Part shown: piece after piece, positions 44,926 to 54,077 of the stretch | Layout of the letters: every line of letters begins with the position of its first letter | Numbering within the stretch: the first letter of the stretch is position 1 | Source: CAVSNH01 sp963729275 | GTDB taxonomy: Bacteria; Actinomycetota; Acidimicrobiia; Acidimicrobiales; RAAP-2 | Assembly (NCBI GenBank): GCA_963729275.1 | Contig: CAVSNH010000013.1 | Span: forward strand, 1,240,001-1,304,000 | DNA: 64,000 bases | Direction: 5' to 3' | The notes under the pieces: generated by a model | Seen by the model: only the letters and a program-made list of their open reading frames with translations | What the model was told of the DNA's origin: nothing | Databases searched by the model: none | Made by a program: the position numbers and the translations under genes

Positions 44926-45200
44926 GCTGCGTTGTCCACGGAACCGCGACCGCCCCGGCACCTTCTGGCCATCGGTCCGGACCGGCTGGGGCAATCGTGC
45001 CAAGCCCCAAGCTCCGAGTTGCCTGCTCCTCCATGGCCATACTTCTCGGAGCAGTCGCATTCGTCGCCGGCGTCGGGCTCGCCGCCGCGTCACGCCTCAT
45101 GCTGGTCCTCGCCAAGGACTTCGAAATCGGTGACGGCACCGTCGCGGCCGCTCCTGGCTATCGGCCACCTCCCCCGGGCAGAGCCGGGGGAAGCCGATGA
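44922..45200 (+). CDS. Small single-pass membrane protein between ABC ATPase and permease
   Basis: A 92-residue open frame that starts with GTG overlapping the ATPase stop (GTGA) and ends overlapping the permease ATG (ATGA). Such perfect four-base overlaps at both ends argue that it is a translated, coupled gene and not spacer. The first ~37 residues look poorly conserved in composition; an internal ATG at 45033 begins [18 protein letters not shown], a clear hydrophobic segment followed by [15 protein letters not shown] and a Pro-rich tail. I do not recognise a family. It may be a small accessory subunit of the exporter. Confidence 0.55.
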   Translation: MSCVVHGTATAPAPSGHRSGPAGAIVPSPKLRVACSSMAILLGAVAFVAGVGLAAASRLMLVLAKDFEIGDGTVAAAPGYRPPPPGRAGGSR

Positions 45201-46402
45201 GCACGACGACGACGCTGTCCCCGGCGGCCCTGCGACCGGGAGATCTGGCTCGTGTGGCCAGCATCGGACTGCGCACCCGGAAGTTGCGGGCGGCGCTGTC
45301 GGCCCTCGGGATTGCCATCGGTGTCGCGGCCATCGTGGCTGTGCTCGGCCTGTCGGCGTCGTCGCAGGCCGGGTTGCTGGCCGAGATCAACCAGCTGGGG
45401 ACCAATTTGCTCACCGTGACCAACGGGCAGAGCTTTTTCGGTCAGACCGCCGAGCTCCCCGATGCCGCGCCGGCCATGATCGGTCGGATCGGCCCCGTCA
45501 CCGACGTCCAGTTCACGGGCGCGACCAGCGCCGACGCCTACCGGAGCCCGCTGATCCCGACGGTCGACACCAACGCGCTCAGCGTGGATGCCACCAGCCT
45601 GGGGCTGCTCCGGGCCGTGGGCACCTCGGTGGTCCAGGGGCGCTTTCTCAACGCCGCCACGGCTAGGGAACCGGTGGCCGTCCTCGGCGCCGCCGCCGCC
45701 CAGCTCCTCGGGATCGATCGTGTCTATTCCGGCGAACGCATCTGGGTGGGTGGCCAATGGTTCTACGTGGCCGGGATCTTGAACCCAGCCGCGCTGACGC
45801 CGGAGATCGACAGCTCGGTGCTGGTGGGGTTCCCCGCCGCCGAGAAATACCTCGGCTTGGATGGCCACCCGTCGATCATCTACGTGCGATCCCAAACCGA
45901 CGAGACCGCCGCCGTGCAGAACGTATTGGCGGCAACGGCCAACCCACAGTCCCCGAACGAGGTCGACGTGAGCCAACCCTCGGCCGCCCTGGTCGCCCAG
46001 GCCGACGCCCAGAGCGCGCTCAACGGCCTGTTCCTCGGCCTCGGGGCCGTGGCGCTGCTGGTCGGAGCGGTCGGCGTCGCCAACATCATGGTCATCTCGG
46101 TGCTCGAGCGTCGCAGCGAGATCGGCCTGCGTCGCGCCCTCGGGGCCACCAAGGGCAACGTTCGCACCCAATTCCTGACCGAGGCCGTCCTGCTGGCGCT
46201 GCTCGGGGGGGCGGTGGGAGTGGGGCTCGGCGCTCTGGCCACGGCCATCTATGCCTCGACCAAGGGCTGGGCCATCGTCATCCCGGTGCTGGCCTGGGCC
46301 GGTGGGCTCGGCGCGGCCGTCCTCATCGGCGCAGTAGCAGGGCTGCTCCCCGCCCTCCGGGCGGCCCGGATGTCACCCACCGACGCGCTCCGCACCGTCT
46401 GA
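45197..46402 (+). CDS. MacB/FtsX-type ABC transporter permease
   Basis: A 401-residue permease with the MacB layout: one N-terminal membrane segment (LSALGIAIGVAAIVAVLGL), a large extracytoplasmic domain (about 60-280), and three C-terminal segments, the second preceded by the coupling phrase SEIGLRRALGATKG. The end RAARMSPTDALRTV is the usual C-terminus. With the ATPase and adaptor it should form a tripartite exporter for peptides, lipids or antibiotics. ATG overlaps the small ORF stop. It is the last gene of the operon; a 509-bp gap follows. Confidence 0.95.
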   Translation: MSTTTTLSPAALRPGDLARVASIGLRTRKLRAALSALGIAIGVAAIVAVLGLSASSQAGLLAEINQLGTNLLTVTNGQSFFGQTAELPDAAPAMIGRIGPVTDVQFTGATSADAYRSPLIPTVDTNALSVDATSLGLLRAVGTSVVQGRFLNAATAREPVAVLGAAAAQLLGIDRVYSGERIWVGGQWFYVAGILNPAALTPEIDSSVLVGFPAAEKYLGLDGHPSIIYVRSQTDETAAVQNVLAATANPQSPNEVDVSQPSAALVAQADAQSALNGLFLGLGAVALLVGAVGVANIMVISVLERRSEIGLRRALGATKGNVRTQFLTEAVLLALLGGAVGVGLGALATAIYASTKGWAIVIPVLAWAGGLGAAVLIGAVAGLLPALRAARMSPTDALRTV

Positions 46403-46911
46403 GTAGCTACCGCTGCCGCATCGAACGGCAGGCCGATTAGCCGGATCGAGCAAGCGAGCCGTTCGTCGATGTCACGCTTGCCGTCCACTGCTACGCCGTC
46501 GCCAGGCCGCCGCGAAGACGGTCCCGGGTTCCTCGATCATCGTCGAGACCGGACCCGCCTTGGCTGAGTTCGGCCACTCGTTGGTGACCGCGTGGGACCC
46601 CAGCTCTACCCATCGCCAATCGACTACTCATTGGGTCCGTAGGAGTCGCATCCCATCGGTTCGACGCCTCCGCCACGGTCGTAGGCGTGCGGCAAGAACC
46701 TGATCGGGCTGGTGTAACCGCGATCGAAATCGACGGCATTCGCCACGCCCCACTGTTCACGATGTTGTTCCCGCCACCGATCACCGATAATCCCTGGTCA
46801 GCGTGGCCGATGAGTTTCGTGCACGGAGAGGCGGCGCCCTGCGCCCCGGGCGGATGCGGAGGCTGGTTGTGCCAGTCCTAGTCCTCAAGGTGTCAGGTCT
46901 CATGACGATAT
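46403..46911. other. Gene-poor gap after the ABC export operon
   Basis: Just over 500 bp with no convincing gene. Two short frames (46491-46784 minus and 46687-46881 plus) overlap each other, and neither shows a recognisable domain or ribosome site. The right end must contain the promoter of the exported repeat protein. Lower GC around 46720-46800 hints at decayed or regulatory sequence. Confidence 0.4.
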
Positions 46912-48960
46912 ATGGGTGTGAACGAGATCGTAGGAAGCAGACGCGCGGGGCGAATCGTTCTGTGCGCGGGAGCCATGATTGTCGGGCTGTTGGTCCTCAC
47001 ATCGTCAGTACCAACCGCCCGTGCTGCCGGCGCTTCGGGATGGACCATCATGACCAGCCCGAGCACGGGTCCGTCGGAGAGCGACCTCCTGGTGGGAAGC
47101 ACGTGCGTCAACGCCTGGGACTGCTGGGCGGTGGGCGGCGCCTTCTCCTCGCTCGGCAACAACTCCCAACCCGATGCCATGGTCGACCACTGGAACGGTT
47201 CGACGTGGTCAGTGGGTCCGAGCGCCGTTCCGGCCGGGTCCCAGGCCTCCCTTCTCTTCGACGTGACCTGCGTGACCGCGTCCGACTGCTGGGCGGTAGG
47301 GGCTCAAGGAACGGGCAATGGACAGCTTCCTGACCTTCTTGCAGAAAATTGGAACGGCTCGACATGGTCGGTCGTGCCGACGCCAGACGTCAACGGTTAC
47401 CTGATGTCGGTCACCTGCACTGGCGCGTCGAGCTGCGTGGCCGTGGGCACTGACGTGGACGCTCAAAACAATCCGTTGGCCGGCATCATCGTCTCTTGGA
47501 ACGGGTCAGAGTGGTCGCAGTCCACTCCGCAGGCTCCGAGCCAGCCGTACACCGGGTTCAACTCTGTGACCTGTGCCGGTACCGCGGATTGCTGGGCCGT
47601 CGGCTTCGCAGGGCCGAACCAGGTCCAGTACAACTTCCTTCCCGGGATGGCTCCCCAGGTGGCCGGGGCCAGCGCTCTGGTTGAGAGGTGGAACGGAACC
47701 CAGTGGTCGATCGTGCCCGCCCCGGCAGCGACGAGTCCGGAAGGTCAGTTCCTGAGCTCGATCACTTGCTCCAGCGTGTCGGATTGTTGGGCCACTGGGG
47801 CGACCATGGATTCACAGGGCAATCCGTCCACGACCCTGGTGGACCAATGGAACGGTACGGCGTGGGTGACCGTTCCGAGCCCGAATCCGTCCACGAGTGG
47901 AAGTGGCGGTGGCAGCATCCTCACCGCCGTGACCTGTGTCGACGCCGTGGAGTGCTGGGCCACGGGCGCCACCGGATGGACCAACAACGGCACTCCGGTT
48001 CCGTTCATCGAGAACTGGAATGGTTCGGCATGGTCAGTCGAGCCCAGCCCCAACGTCGTGGCCTTCGGCTATCTGAGCGGTGTGTCCTGTGTCCAAGGAA
48101 CGGAGTGCTTCGCGACCGGTTTTTCGGCCACCAACTTCGACAACAACGACACGACGCTACAGACGCTCATCGAACAGCTGCAGGTCCCGGCATCCACCAG
48201 CCAGGGCATCTGGACGGCCGGGTCCGATGGGGGAGTCTTCTCATTCGGCACTGCCGGGTTCCACGGATCGGCGAGTGGCGTCCACATGAACGCACCGGTC
48301 GTGGGCATGGCGGCCACGCCCGACGGTGGCGGGTACTGGCTGGTCGCCTCGGACGGCGGGGTGTTCTCCTTCGGGGACGCCGACTTCCATGGTTCGACCG
48401 GGTCCATGGTCCTCAACAAGCCGGTCGTGGGCATGGCGGCCACGCCCGACGGTGGCGGGTACTGGCTGGTCGCCTCGGACGGCGGGGTGTTCTCCTTCGG
48501 GGACGCCGACTTCCATGGTTCGACCGGGTCCATGGTCCTCAACAAGCCGGTCGTGGGCATGGCGGCCACGCCCGACGGTGGCGGGTACTGGCTGGTCGCC
48601 TCGGACGGCGGGGTGTTCTCCTTCGGGGACGCCGACTTCCATGGTTCGACCGGGTCCATGGTCCTCAACAAGCCGATCGTGGGCATGGCGGCCACGCCCG
48701 ACGGTGGCGGGTACTGGCTGGTCGCCTCGGACGGCGGGGTGTTCTCCTTCGGGGACGCCGACTTCTACGGATCTGTCCCGGGCCAAGGGATCGTCACCCC
48801 AGTTCCGGTCGACGGGATCGTCGCCACCCCCGACGGAGGTGGGTACTGGGTGGTGGGCAGGGATGGGGCGCTCTACGCCTACGGGGACGCCAGCTTCTTG
48901 GGGTCGCTGACCGGGTACGGCTTGGCCGCCCCGATCGTCGGCGCAGCTCCGAGCACCTGA
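46912..48960 (+). CDS. Exported beta-propeller-like repeat protein
   Basis: A 682-residue secreted protein. The signal peptide (core about residues 14-36) ends in ARAAG. Residues ~45-420 carry about seven propeller-like repeats with the signature SCxxxxxCWAVG followed by WNGSxWS; each has a Cys pair that may form a disulfide. The C-terminal ~240 residues hold 42-residue repeats (GGGYWLVASDGGVFSFGDA), encoded by near-identical DNA. A surface or cell-wall binding role is plausible. No anchor or enzymatic motif is visible. The ATG at 46912 lacks a ribosome site; GTG two codons later is an alternative. Confidence 0.8.
   Translation: MGVNEIVGSRRAGRIVLCAGAMIVGLLVLTSSVPTARAAGASGWTIMTSPSTGPSESDLLVGSTCVNAWDCWAVGGAFSSLGNNSQPDAMVDHWNGSTWSVGPSAVPAGSQASLLFDVTCVTASDCWAVGAQGTGNGQLPDLLAENWNGSTWSVVPTPDVNGYLMSVTCTGASSCVAVGTDVDAQNNPLAGIIVSWNGSEWSQSTPQAPSQPYTGFNSVTCAGTADCWAVGFAGPNQVQYNFLPGMAPQVAGASALVERWNGTQWSIVPAPAATSPEGQFLSSITCSSVSDCWATGATMDSQGNPSTTLVDQWNGTAWVTVPSPNPSTSGSGGGSILTAVTCVDAVECWATGATGWTNNGTPVPFIENWNGSAWSVEPSPNVVAFGYLSGVSCVQGTECFATGFSATNFDNNDTTLQTLIEQLQVPASTSQGIWTAGSDGGVFSFGTAGFHGSASGVHMNAPVVGMAATPDGGGYWLVASDGGVFSFGDADFHGSTGSMVLNKPVVGMAATPDGGGYWLVASDGGVFSFGDADFHGSTGSMVLNKPVVGMAATPDGGGYWLVASDGGVFSFGDADFHGSTGSMVLNKPIVGMAATPDGGGYWLVASDGGVFSFGDADFYGSVPGQGIVTPVPVDGIVATPDGGGYWVVGRDGALYAYGDASFLGSLTGYGLAAPIVGAAPST
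48295..48766 (+). repeat. Tandem 126-bp repeats encoding 42-residue GGGYWLVASDGG units
   Basis: Units begin at 48295, 48421, 48547 and 48673 (CCGGTCGTGGGC or CCGATCGTGGGC), exactly 126 bp apart. The first three are almost identical and the fourth diverges after about 48766. The high DNA identity suggests recent expansion or ongoing gene conversion. Confidence 0.92.
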
Positions 48961-48986
48961 CCGCGCCATCCGCCGGACCAGTTGGC

Positions 48987-49442
48987 TCAGGCACTCGGTC
49001 GCGCCGTGATGTGTTGAAGCTCGATCATGAGTGGGATGAGGAACCCGATGTACGCATTGGTGAGGGTGTAATCCGAGGCCGTGCCGTGGGTGATTCGCTC
49101 GTCGACATCGATGATGTTCACCCGGGGGTCGGTCTCTCTGTACGACTTGGCGCGGTCCATGATGGCCACCAGCTCCGAGCGCGACGAGATCTCGAGACCG
49201 AAGTGGTCGAGATGGGGTGCGCGTAGGAACTCGCCGGTGGCCGGTAACAGGTAGAGGAACTGACGCATCTCACCTGTGTAGAGAATGAGCGGGTTGCCCG
49301 CCTCGGTGCTGTTGTCCCCCTCGGTCCAACCCAAAACCTGACCGAAGAAGTCGATCAAGTCGGTGCGCCCGGCATCGTCGAGCACGGAGGCGTCCACGCT
49401 GATAGCCACATGGTTGAAGATCGGCCGCAATTCCGGGGCCAT
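48987..49442 (-). CDS. VOC (glyoxalase/dioxygenase-fold) protein
   Basis: A 151-residue protein with vicinal-oxygen-chelate character: RPIFNHVAISVD at the first strand, LIDFFGQVLGWTEGDN, then APHLDHFGLEIS and the closing strand IPLMIELQHI with His and Glu in metal-ligand positions. It may be a lyase, isomerase or dioxygenase. Its ATG at 49442 shares one base with the stop of the alcohol dehydrogenase (TGATG), so it is coupled to that gene and probably acts in the same pathway. Substrate is unknown. Confidence 0.75.
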   Translation of the reverse strand: MAPELRPIFNHVAISVDASVLDDAGRTDLIDFFGQVLGWTEGDNSTEAGNPLILYTGEMRQFLYLLPATGEFLRAPHLDHFGLEISSRSELVAIMDRAKSYRETDPRVNIIDVDERITHGTASDYTLTNAYIGFLIPLMIELQHITARPSA

Positions 49443-50455
49443 CAGGAGGCCTGGGGACTGACCAACACTTTGGCCGCCATTTCGCCTCGGGAGAGCCTTC
49501 CCATGGCGTCCATTATCCCGGAAAGCGGCACGTCCTCGTTCTCGATGAGTAGATCGACGGGCAGAAGGCCAGAGTCGAGCAATTCGATGGCAGGGCCGAA
49601 TCCCGCTGCGCTGTAGTTGTAGGCGCCGATCGCCTCGAGCTCCATGATGATCATGCGGTTGTGGTTCACCCGGGTCGGGTCGGATCCGGTCCCGACGAAA
49701 ACCAGCGTCCCGGCGAAGTCGAGCTGGCCGAGGGCTTGCTCGGCGGCGGCGCCCCGGCCCGAGCACTCGAAGGCGACGGCATACGGGCGTTCGACGGCCC
49801 GCCCCATTTCCGGGTCCGCCAGCTGATCGGGAGCGACGGCAGCCGTAGCGCCCACGGCCAGGGCGCGGTGGCGCCTGAGGGCGACAGGCTCGCTCACGGA
49901 TATGTCGGTGACTCCGAGTGAGCGAAGGACGGCGATGATGATGAGGCCGACCGGGCCGGCGCCGGTCACGAGGACACGGTCCTCCGTGGCCACCTCGGCG
50001 AGCTCGACTGCATGCAACACGATGGCGGTGGGCTCGGTCAGGGCTGCGGCGCGCATGTCGAGGGAGTCAGGGAGCCGGAGGACATTGGTGGACGGGACGG
50101 TCACGTATCGTGCGAAGGCCCCTCGCATGTCGCGCATGTCCGACATTGGCCGGAGCAGGCAGACCGAAGGCCGACCTCGGCGACAGGGGCGGCAGCGCCC
50201 ACATCCCGGCGTCGGCTCGAAGACGACCCGGGCACCCGGATCCATAGGGGACGGGTCCCCCGCTACCACAAGGCCCGACCATTCGTGGCCGAGGACGGCG
50301 CCCGGCTTGGCGTACTTCTCGAGGACGAGATGGAGGTCAGAACCGCATACGCCACAAGCGGCGATCTCCACGAGCAGCTCCCCCGGTCCCGGCTCGGGGA
50401 CCGGCACATCTTGTACTGCCAATCGACCGTCACCGACGTAGACAGCCGCCGCCAT
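49442..50455 (-). CDS. Zinc-dependent medium-chain alcohol dehydrogenase
   Basis: A 337-residue MDR enzyme. Catalytic zinc ligands are in CGVCGSDLHL and GHEW; the structural-zinc Cys cluster is GCGRCRPCRRGRPSVC; the Rossmann motif is VLVTGAGPVGLIIIAVLRS. It oxidises an alcohol or polyol with NAD(P). ATG at 50455 is preferred because the homologous region starts AAAVYVGDGRLAV; ATGs at 50479 and 50521 would give longer forms. A VOC-fold gene overlaps its stop codon, forming a two-gene operon. Confidence 0.9.
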   Translation of the reverse strand: MAAAVYVGDGRLAVQDVPVPEPGPGELLVEIAACGVCGSDLHLVLEKYAKPGAVLGHEWSGLVVAGDPSPMDPGARVVFEPTPGCGRCRPCRRGRPSVCLLRPMSDMRDMRGAFARYVTVPSTNVLRLPDSLDMRAAALTEPTAIVLHAVELAEVATEDRVLVTGAGPVGLIIIAVLRSLGVTDISVSEPVALRRHRALAVGATAAVAPDQLADPEMGRAVERPYAVAFECSGRGAAAEQALGQLDFAGTLVFVGTGSDPTRVNHNRMIIMELEAIGAYNYSAAGFGPAIELLDSGLLPVDLLIENEDVPLSGIMDAMGRLSRGEMAAKVLVSPQAS

Positions 50456-50793
50456 CAAGTCACGTCCCACTGAGTGCATGGTATGGCAGTGCCGTTTCGG
50501 CTGCGTCGGCGGGAGCATCACATCACCGAGCTCGCCCAGCGAGCATCGTCACGGATGGCGACGGGGGGCGTGAGTCCGAGGGACTCGTGTTTGGCGATAC
50601 GAGAGCCGCTTTCATCAAGGTGACCATGGTTGAACCGCTGTTCCATCGAAGGGTGGCGATTCCTGAGTGTCCACCGCTCGGCAAGAGGGCAGAAGGCACC
50701 GGCTCTACGGGCTCCCGACCTCCGCCCGAGGTGGGGTGGGAGCAGGGACCATCGACCAACGAAGCAGGGAGCTGCCGTCCCGGTAGCGTGCCG
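50456..50793. other. Divergent intergenic region
   Basis: About 340 bp between the leftward alcohol dehydrogenase and the rightward DAC-domain gene. Open frames here run into the neighbours in the wrong frame. Apart from the TAGCGT element at 50784 no signal stands out. Confidence 0.4.
50784..50789 (+). promoter_or_regulatory. Candidate -10 for leaderless DAC-domain gene
   Basis: TAGCGT, seven bases before the second of three consecutive ATG codons (50794, 50797, 50800). If functional it would give a leaderless mRNA starting at 50797. Confidence 0.25.
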
Positions 50794-51816
50794 ATGATGA
50801 TGGCGCTCGACGACCGCAGACGACGGCGTCTTGCCGAGGAATTGGAGGAGAGCGGGTTCCTCCTGGATGCGCCATCCTCGGCCCAGGGCCTCCTTCTCGA
50901 GGAGATCGACCGTGCCCTCCATCCGCCTGTTCACGAGCGGCGCGTTCCGAGCTCGGGAACGATCCTCGAGCCAGCACTGGCGCCAGATGCCTGGACCTCA
51001 GGGACGCAATTGGACATCACCCGGGGTCCGTTAGGGGGCCAGCCCCTCGACGCCGCTCGGCGCTTCGCCGACGGCTTCTCAAGCTGGCTCCTCCGTCGCG
51101 GTAGCGGCGAGAACGAGTGGATCATCTTCGATCGTCCGGCTGGATCGGAACGGGATCTTGTGGTGCTCGTGGCTGCATTCGGGGCGACGATCGTGCAGCG
51201 GCATCCCAGCGGATCGGTTCGAATAGCCGGCGGCTTCGGCGTCTGGCGGTGGGATGGGTTCCGCTGGCACCACGAGCCGCCGGTCCGAGATTGGGTCGAC
51301 TCGCTTGCTTCTGTACCTGGTCATGGCGATCTCGAGGTCATCGAGTCGATGCTCCGGTTTGCCGTCCACGATCTCGGGTCCATGGGCATCGGAGCACTGC
51401 TCGTCTACCGCTCCAGCGCTGAACCGGGGCCACCGGTTGAGGAACAACTCAACGCGCCTCCACCCCTACGGATCCACGCCGTCCCCCATCTGGCGCCCCT
51501 CCGGCACGCGCTGAGTCAACTCGACGGTGCCGCCATCTTTGACGCCGGGGGCACTCTGCGACAGCTCGGTGTCCGTCTCCTGCCCAGCGGTAATTCCATC
51601 GACCTGGTCGAGGGCTTCCGGGGTACCCGGCACACCGCCGGCCGTCGCTACAGCTTCGACGATCCAGGCGCGACGGTGATCGTCGTCAGCGAAGACGGCC
51701 CAGTCACCGTGCTCCGGAGAGGCGCCGTCATCGACCGAAACGGGGGTTCGCTGACAGACGATCGTTCTCCACACCACGAGGCTTCACTCGAGGCCCAACT
51801 GCCGACTCAGGAATGA
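50794..51816 (+). CDS. Protein with C-terminal diadenylate cyclase (DisA_N/DAC) domain, altered RHR motif
   Basis: A 340-residue soluble protein. Residues ~190-325 resemble a DAC nucleotide-binding domain: the DGA motif is D244-G245-A246 (LDGAAIFDAGGTL) and the next conserved block reads GFRGTRHTAGRRYS, continuing to ATVIVVSEDGPVTVL. Active c-di-AMP synthases have Arg-His-Arg in that block; here it is R279-H280-T281. The protein may therefore be inactive, alter specificity, or act as a nucleotide sensor, as proposed for some DAC-related domains. Residues 1-190 contain a beta-rich part (GGFGVWRWDGFRWHH) of unknown kind. The start at the ATG triplet is uncertain. It is monocistronic. Confidence 0.72.
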   Translation: MMMALDDRRRRRLAEELEESGFLLDAPSSAQGLLLEEIDRALHPPVHERRVPSSGTILEPALAPDAWTSGTQLDITRGPLGGQPLDAARRFADGFSSWLLRRGSGENEWIIFDRPAGSERDLVVLVAAFGATIVQRHPSGSVRIAGGFGVWRWDGFRWHHEPPVRDWVDSLASVPGHGDLEVIESMLRFAVHDLGSMGIGALLVYRSSAEPGPPVEEQLNAPPPLRIHAVPHLAPLRHALSQLDGAAIFDAGGTLRQLGVRLLPSGNSIDLVEGFRGTRHTAGRRYSFDDPGATVIVVSEDGPVTVLRRGAVIDRNGGSLTDDRSPHHEASLEAQLPTQE

Positions 51817-52127
51817 GTTGATCGCCGGTCGTGGCCCTGTGGTGTGGTCCACATCGTTGAAGTAACAACTCGTCAAGGAGAATCCCCGTTCAACGGTGCG
51901 TGGTGTTCGCGCCACCGCGATGAGCAAACTTTGGGGCGCAGGTCAGGCGGGCCGATCATCGAGGTCAGGTCACGGTCTCCGTTCCCCGCTTCCGGAAGCG
52001 ATGAGCGGAGGGGGCAGGAGTCTGGGTCGTCTGATCCCCCTCCTGCCGATCCACCGACCTCTACGAGGTGAACGAAGTGAGGTGCTGCAGCGCTACATTT
52101 ATTGCGGTCGAAGCCAGTCAGGACGCT
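51817..52127. other. Gap after the DAC-domain gene
   Basis: Just over 300 bp with no gene. An imperfect inverted repeat (GGCAGGAG at about 52011, CTCCTGCC at about 52039) could form an 8-bp stem with a 19-base loop, too loose to call a terminator. Confidence 0.4.
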
Positions 52128-52397
52128 TCAGGCAATGCGTCGACGTGCTTCCTTGGGTTCAAGCCCCTCTGCCCGTGAGCGAGAGTCGCCGAACTGGGCA
52201 TCGATGCGCCAGCGATTGGCGGACCTGACGGCCCGGGCGGTCGATACGGAGTCCAAGGCAACCGCACATACTTCCATCGACTCATCACCGCTGGCCTTGG
52301 CGCAGGCGAAGCACATCGAGGCCAGGCGGTGCTCCAACGGATAAGACTGAGAGCGGGCGACGGGACGGCCACAATGGCAGGCAAGACGTTTGGGCAT
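52128..52397 (-). CDS. Small zinc-ribbon-like protein
   Basis: An 89-residue protein with an N-terminal metal-binding pattern: CHCGRP near residue 7 and MCFACAKA near residue 28, four Cys spaced as in a zinc ribbon. The rest is polar with no recognised domain. ATG at 52397 has AGGA about eight bases upstream, and the upstream region (TTGACTAATCAGG) is unusually AT-rich for this genome, consistent with a promoter. A competing minus-strand frame (52118-52510) lacks these features. Function unknown. Confidence 0.5.
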   Translation of the reverse strand: MPKRLACHCGRPVARSQSYPLEHRLASMCFACAKASGDESMEVCAVALDSVSTARAVRSANRWRIDAQFGDSRSRAEGLEPKEARRRIA

Positions 52398-52514
52398 GAG
52401 ACGATCCTGACAAATATGACCTGATTAGTCAACTTTGAATCCTGAACGAAGGGTCTGACACTGATGCCCGCTCCATCGACCGACTCGATGGGCTCTCTCG
52501 GACCGCACATGAAT

Positions 52515-54077
52515 TCACCGGCAGGCTACCCGCACGCGGCAGATCTCGTGCTGGGGTTCATCACCGATGGCAAGGCCGGCCGTCGCCGCGGTCGGATATT
52601 GGGGCGCAAGAGACTCGAGGTTGCCCCGCTTGAGCACCAGCCCACCGACGACGGCTCCGCACACGAAGATCAAGGACGACCATAGGAATGCCGTCGTATA
52701 ACTGTGCAGGGCAGCTGCCTCGAGGTTGGGCGGGTTAACCACCCGACCCACCAGGTAGGCGGTGGCAGCACCGGCGGCCAGCGTGTTGAGCAGCGACGTG
52801 CCGATCGAGCCGCCAACCTGTTGGGCCGTGTTGAGGGTGGCCGACCCCACGCCGGCATCCTGGGGCGCCAGACCGAGCGTGCCGGTGCTGAACGCCGGGG
52901 AGACGCTAAGGCCGAACCCGACACCCAACACGATGAGATAGGGAAGCACGTGGCTGACGTACGACGAGTGCAACCCAACCAGATGGAGTCCGAACATCGC
53001 CGCAGCAGCAGCGAGCAAGCCTATTGGAACGATCGGCTTGGGCCCGAATCTGGGCAAGAGTATGCGGTTGGACACCTGGGCCATGGTGACCAAGGCAGCC
53101 ACCATGGGGAGGAACGCGACGCCGGTCTTCACCGGGCTGAACCTCAGAGTGTCCTGCAGGTAGTAGGTGAGGAACAAGAACACACCGAAGAGCCCGACGC
53201 TGGCGAACAGCATGGTCAAGATGGATCCGCCCCTGGTTCGGTTGATCACCACCCGGGGCGGGAGCAGAGGGTGCCGGGCCCTGGTTTCGAAATAGGCGAA
53301 TCCCGCCAGGAGGATCACCCCGACGACCAGGAACCCGACTGTGTAGGGATCACTCCACGCGGTGGTCTCGGCGTGAGAGAAGCCGAAGACGAGGGAGAAC
53401 AGCCCGCCGCCTACGAGGAATAGGCCGGGCAGGTCTAACGGGTCGTGGTCAGCGCCCGCGTCGTTCTTCAACCAGAGCAGGGCGCCGACGGTGGCGGTCG
53501 CCGCGAACGCGAGGTTCACGAAGAGCGTCCATCGCCACGACTCGTAGGACGTGAGGATGCCGCCGAGGAGCAGCCCCAGCGCGCCACCCGCACCGGCGAT
53601 GGCGCCGTAGATTCCGAACGCCTTCCCGCGCTCAACCGGATCGCTGAAGGTGGTGGTCAAGAGGGCCAGCACCGAAGGCGCGAGCAACGCGCCGAACGCG
53701 CCCTGTACCGTTCGGGCGATGACCAGCATGATGAAGTCGACCGAGGCCCCACCGATGGCCGAGGCGATAGCGAAGCCGACCAGTCCGGTGATGAGGGCTC
53801 GCTTGCGTCCCACGATGTCGCCGATCCGCCCGCCGAGGAGGAGGAGGCTGCCGAAAGCAAGGGAGTAGGCGGTGACGATCCACTGCCGGTCGGCGTTGGA
53901 GAAGTGCAGATCGTGCTGAGCAGTGGGTAGGGCGATATTGACGATCGTGCTGTCGAGAATGACCATCAACTGGGCGACCCCCAGCACGGCGAGGATCCAC
54001 CACCGCCTGGGATCGCCGGCGACACGGTCGGTGGCCACGTCTCCGCCCACCCGTTCCACCGTCATCAATGTGGTCAT
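52515..54077 (-). CDS. DHA2-family MFS drug exporter
   Basis: A 520-residue transporter with about 14 membrane segments. Hallmarks are VILDSTIVNIALPTAQHDL in the first segment, GGRIGDIVGRKRAL in the 2-3 loop, and motif C as GAGGALGLLLGGIL. It should export lipophilic drugs or metabolites by proton antiport. ATG at 54077 follows GGAGGATCTG. Unlike the exporter at 12677 there is no adjacent regulator; a candidate -10 (TACCCT) lies about 27 bp upstream. Confidence 0.92.
   Translation of the reverse strand: MTTLMTVERVGGDVATDRVAGDPRRWWILAVLGVAQLMVILDSTIVNIALPTAQHDLHFSNADRQWIVTAYSLAFGSLLLLGGRIGDIVGRKRALITGLVGFAIASAIGGASVDFIMLVIARTVQGAFGALLAPSVLALLTTTFSDPVERGKAFGIYGAIAGAGGALGLLLGGILTSYESWRWTLFVNLAFAATATVGALLWLKNDAGADHDPLDLPGLFLVGGGLFSLVFGFSHAETTAWSDPYTVGFLVVGVILLAGFAYFETRARHPLLPPRVVINRTRGGSILTMLFASVGLFGVFLFLTYYLQDTLRFSPVKTGVAFLPMVAALVTMAQVSNRILLPRFGPKPIVPIGLLAAAAAMFGLHLVGLHSSYVSHVLPYLIVLGVGFGLSVSPAFSTGTLGLAPQDAGVGSATLNTAQQVGGSIGTSLLNTLAAGAATAYLVGRVVNPPNLEAAALHSYTTAFLWSSLIFVCGAVVGGLVLKRGNLESLAPQYPTAATAGLAIGDEPQHEICRVRVACR

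Noticed and set aside
46491..46784. A 97-codon minus-strand frame in the gap after the ABC operon
   Set aside because: No domain, no ribosome site, and it overlaps another short frame of equal quality.
52011..52046. Inverted repeat GGCAGGAG/CTCCTGCC as a terminator of the DAC-domain gene
   Set aside because: Nearly 200 bp past the stop, with a 19-base loop and no U-tract.
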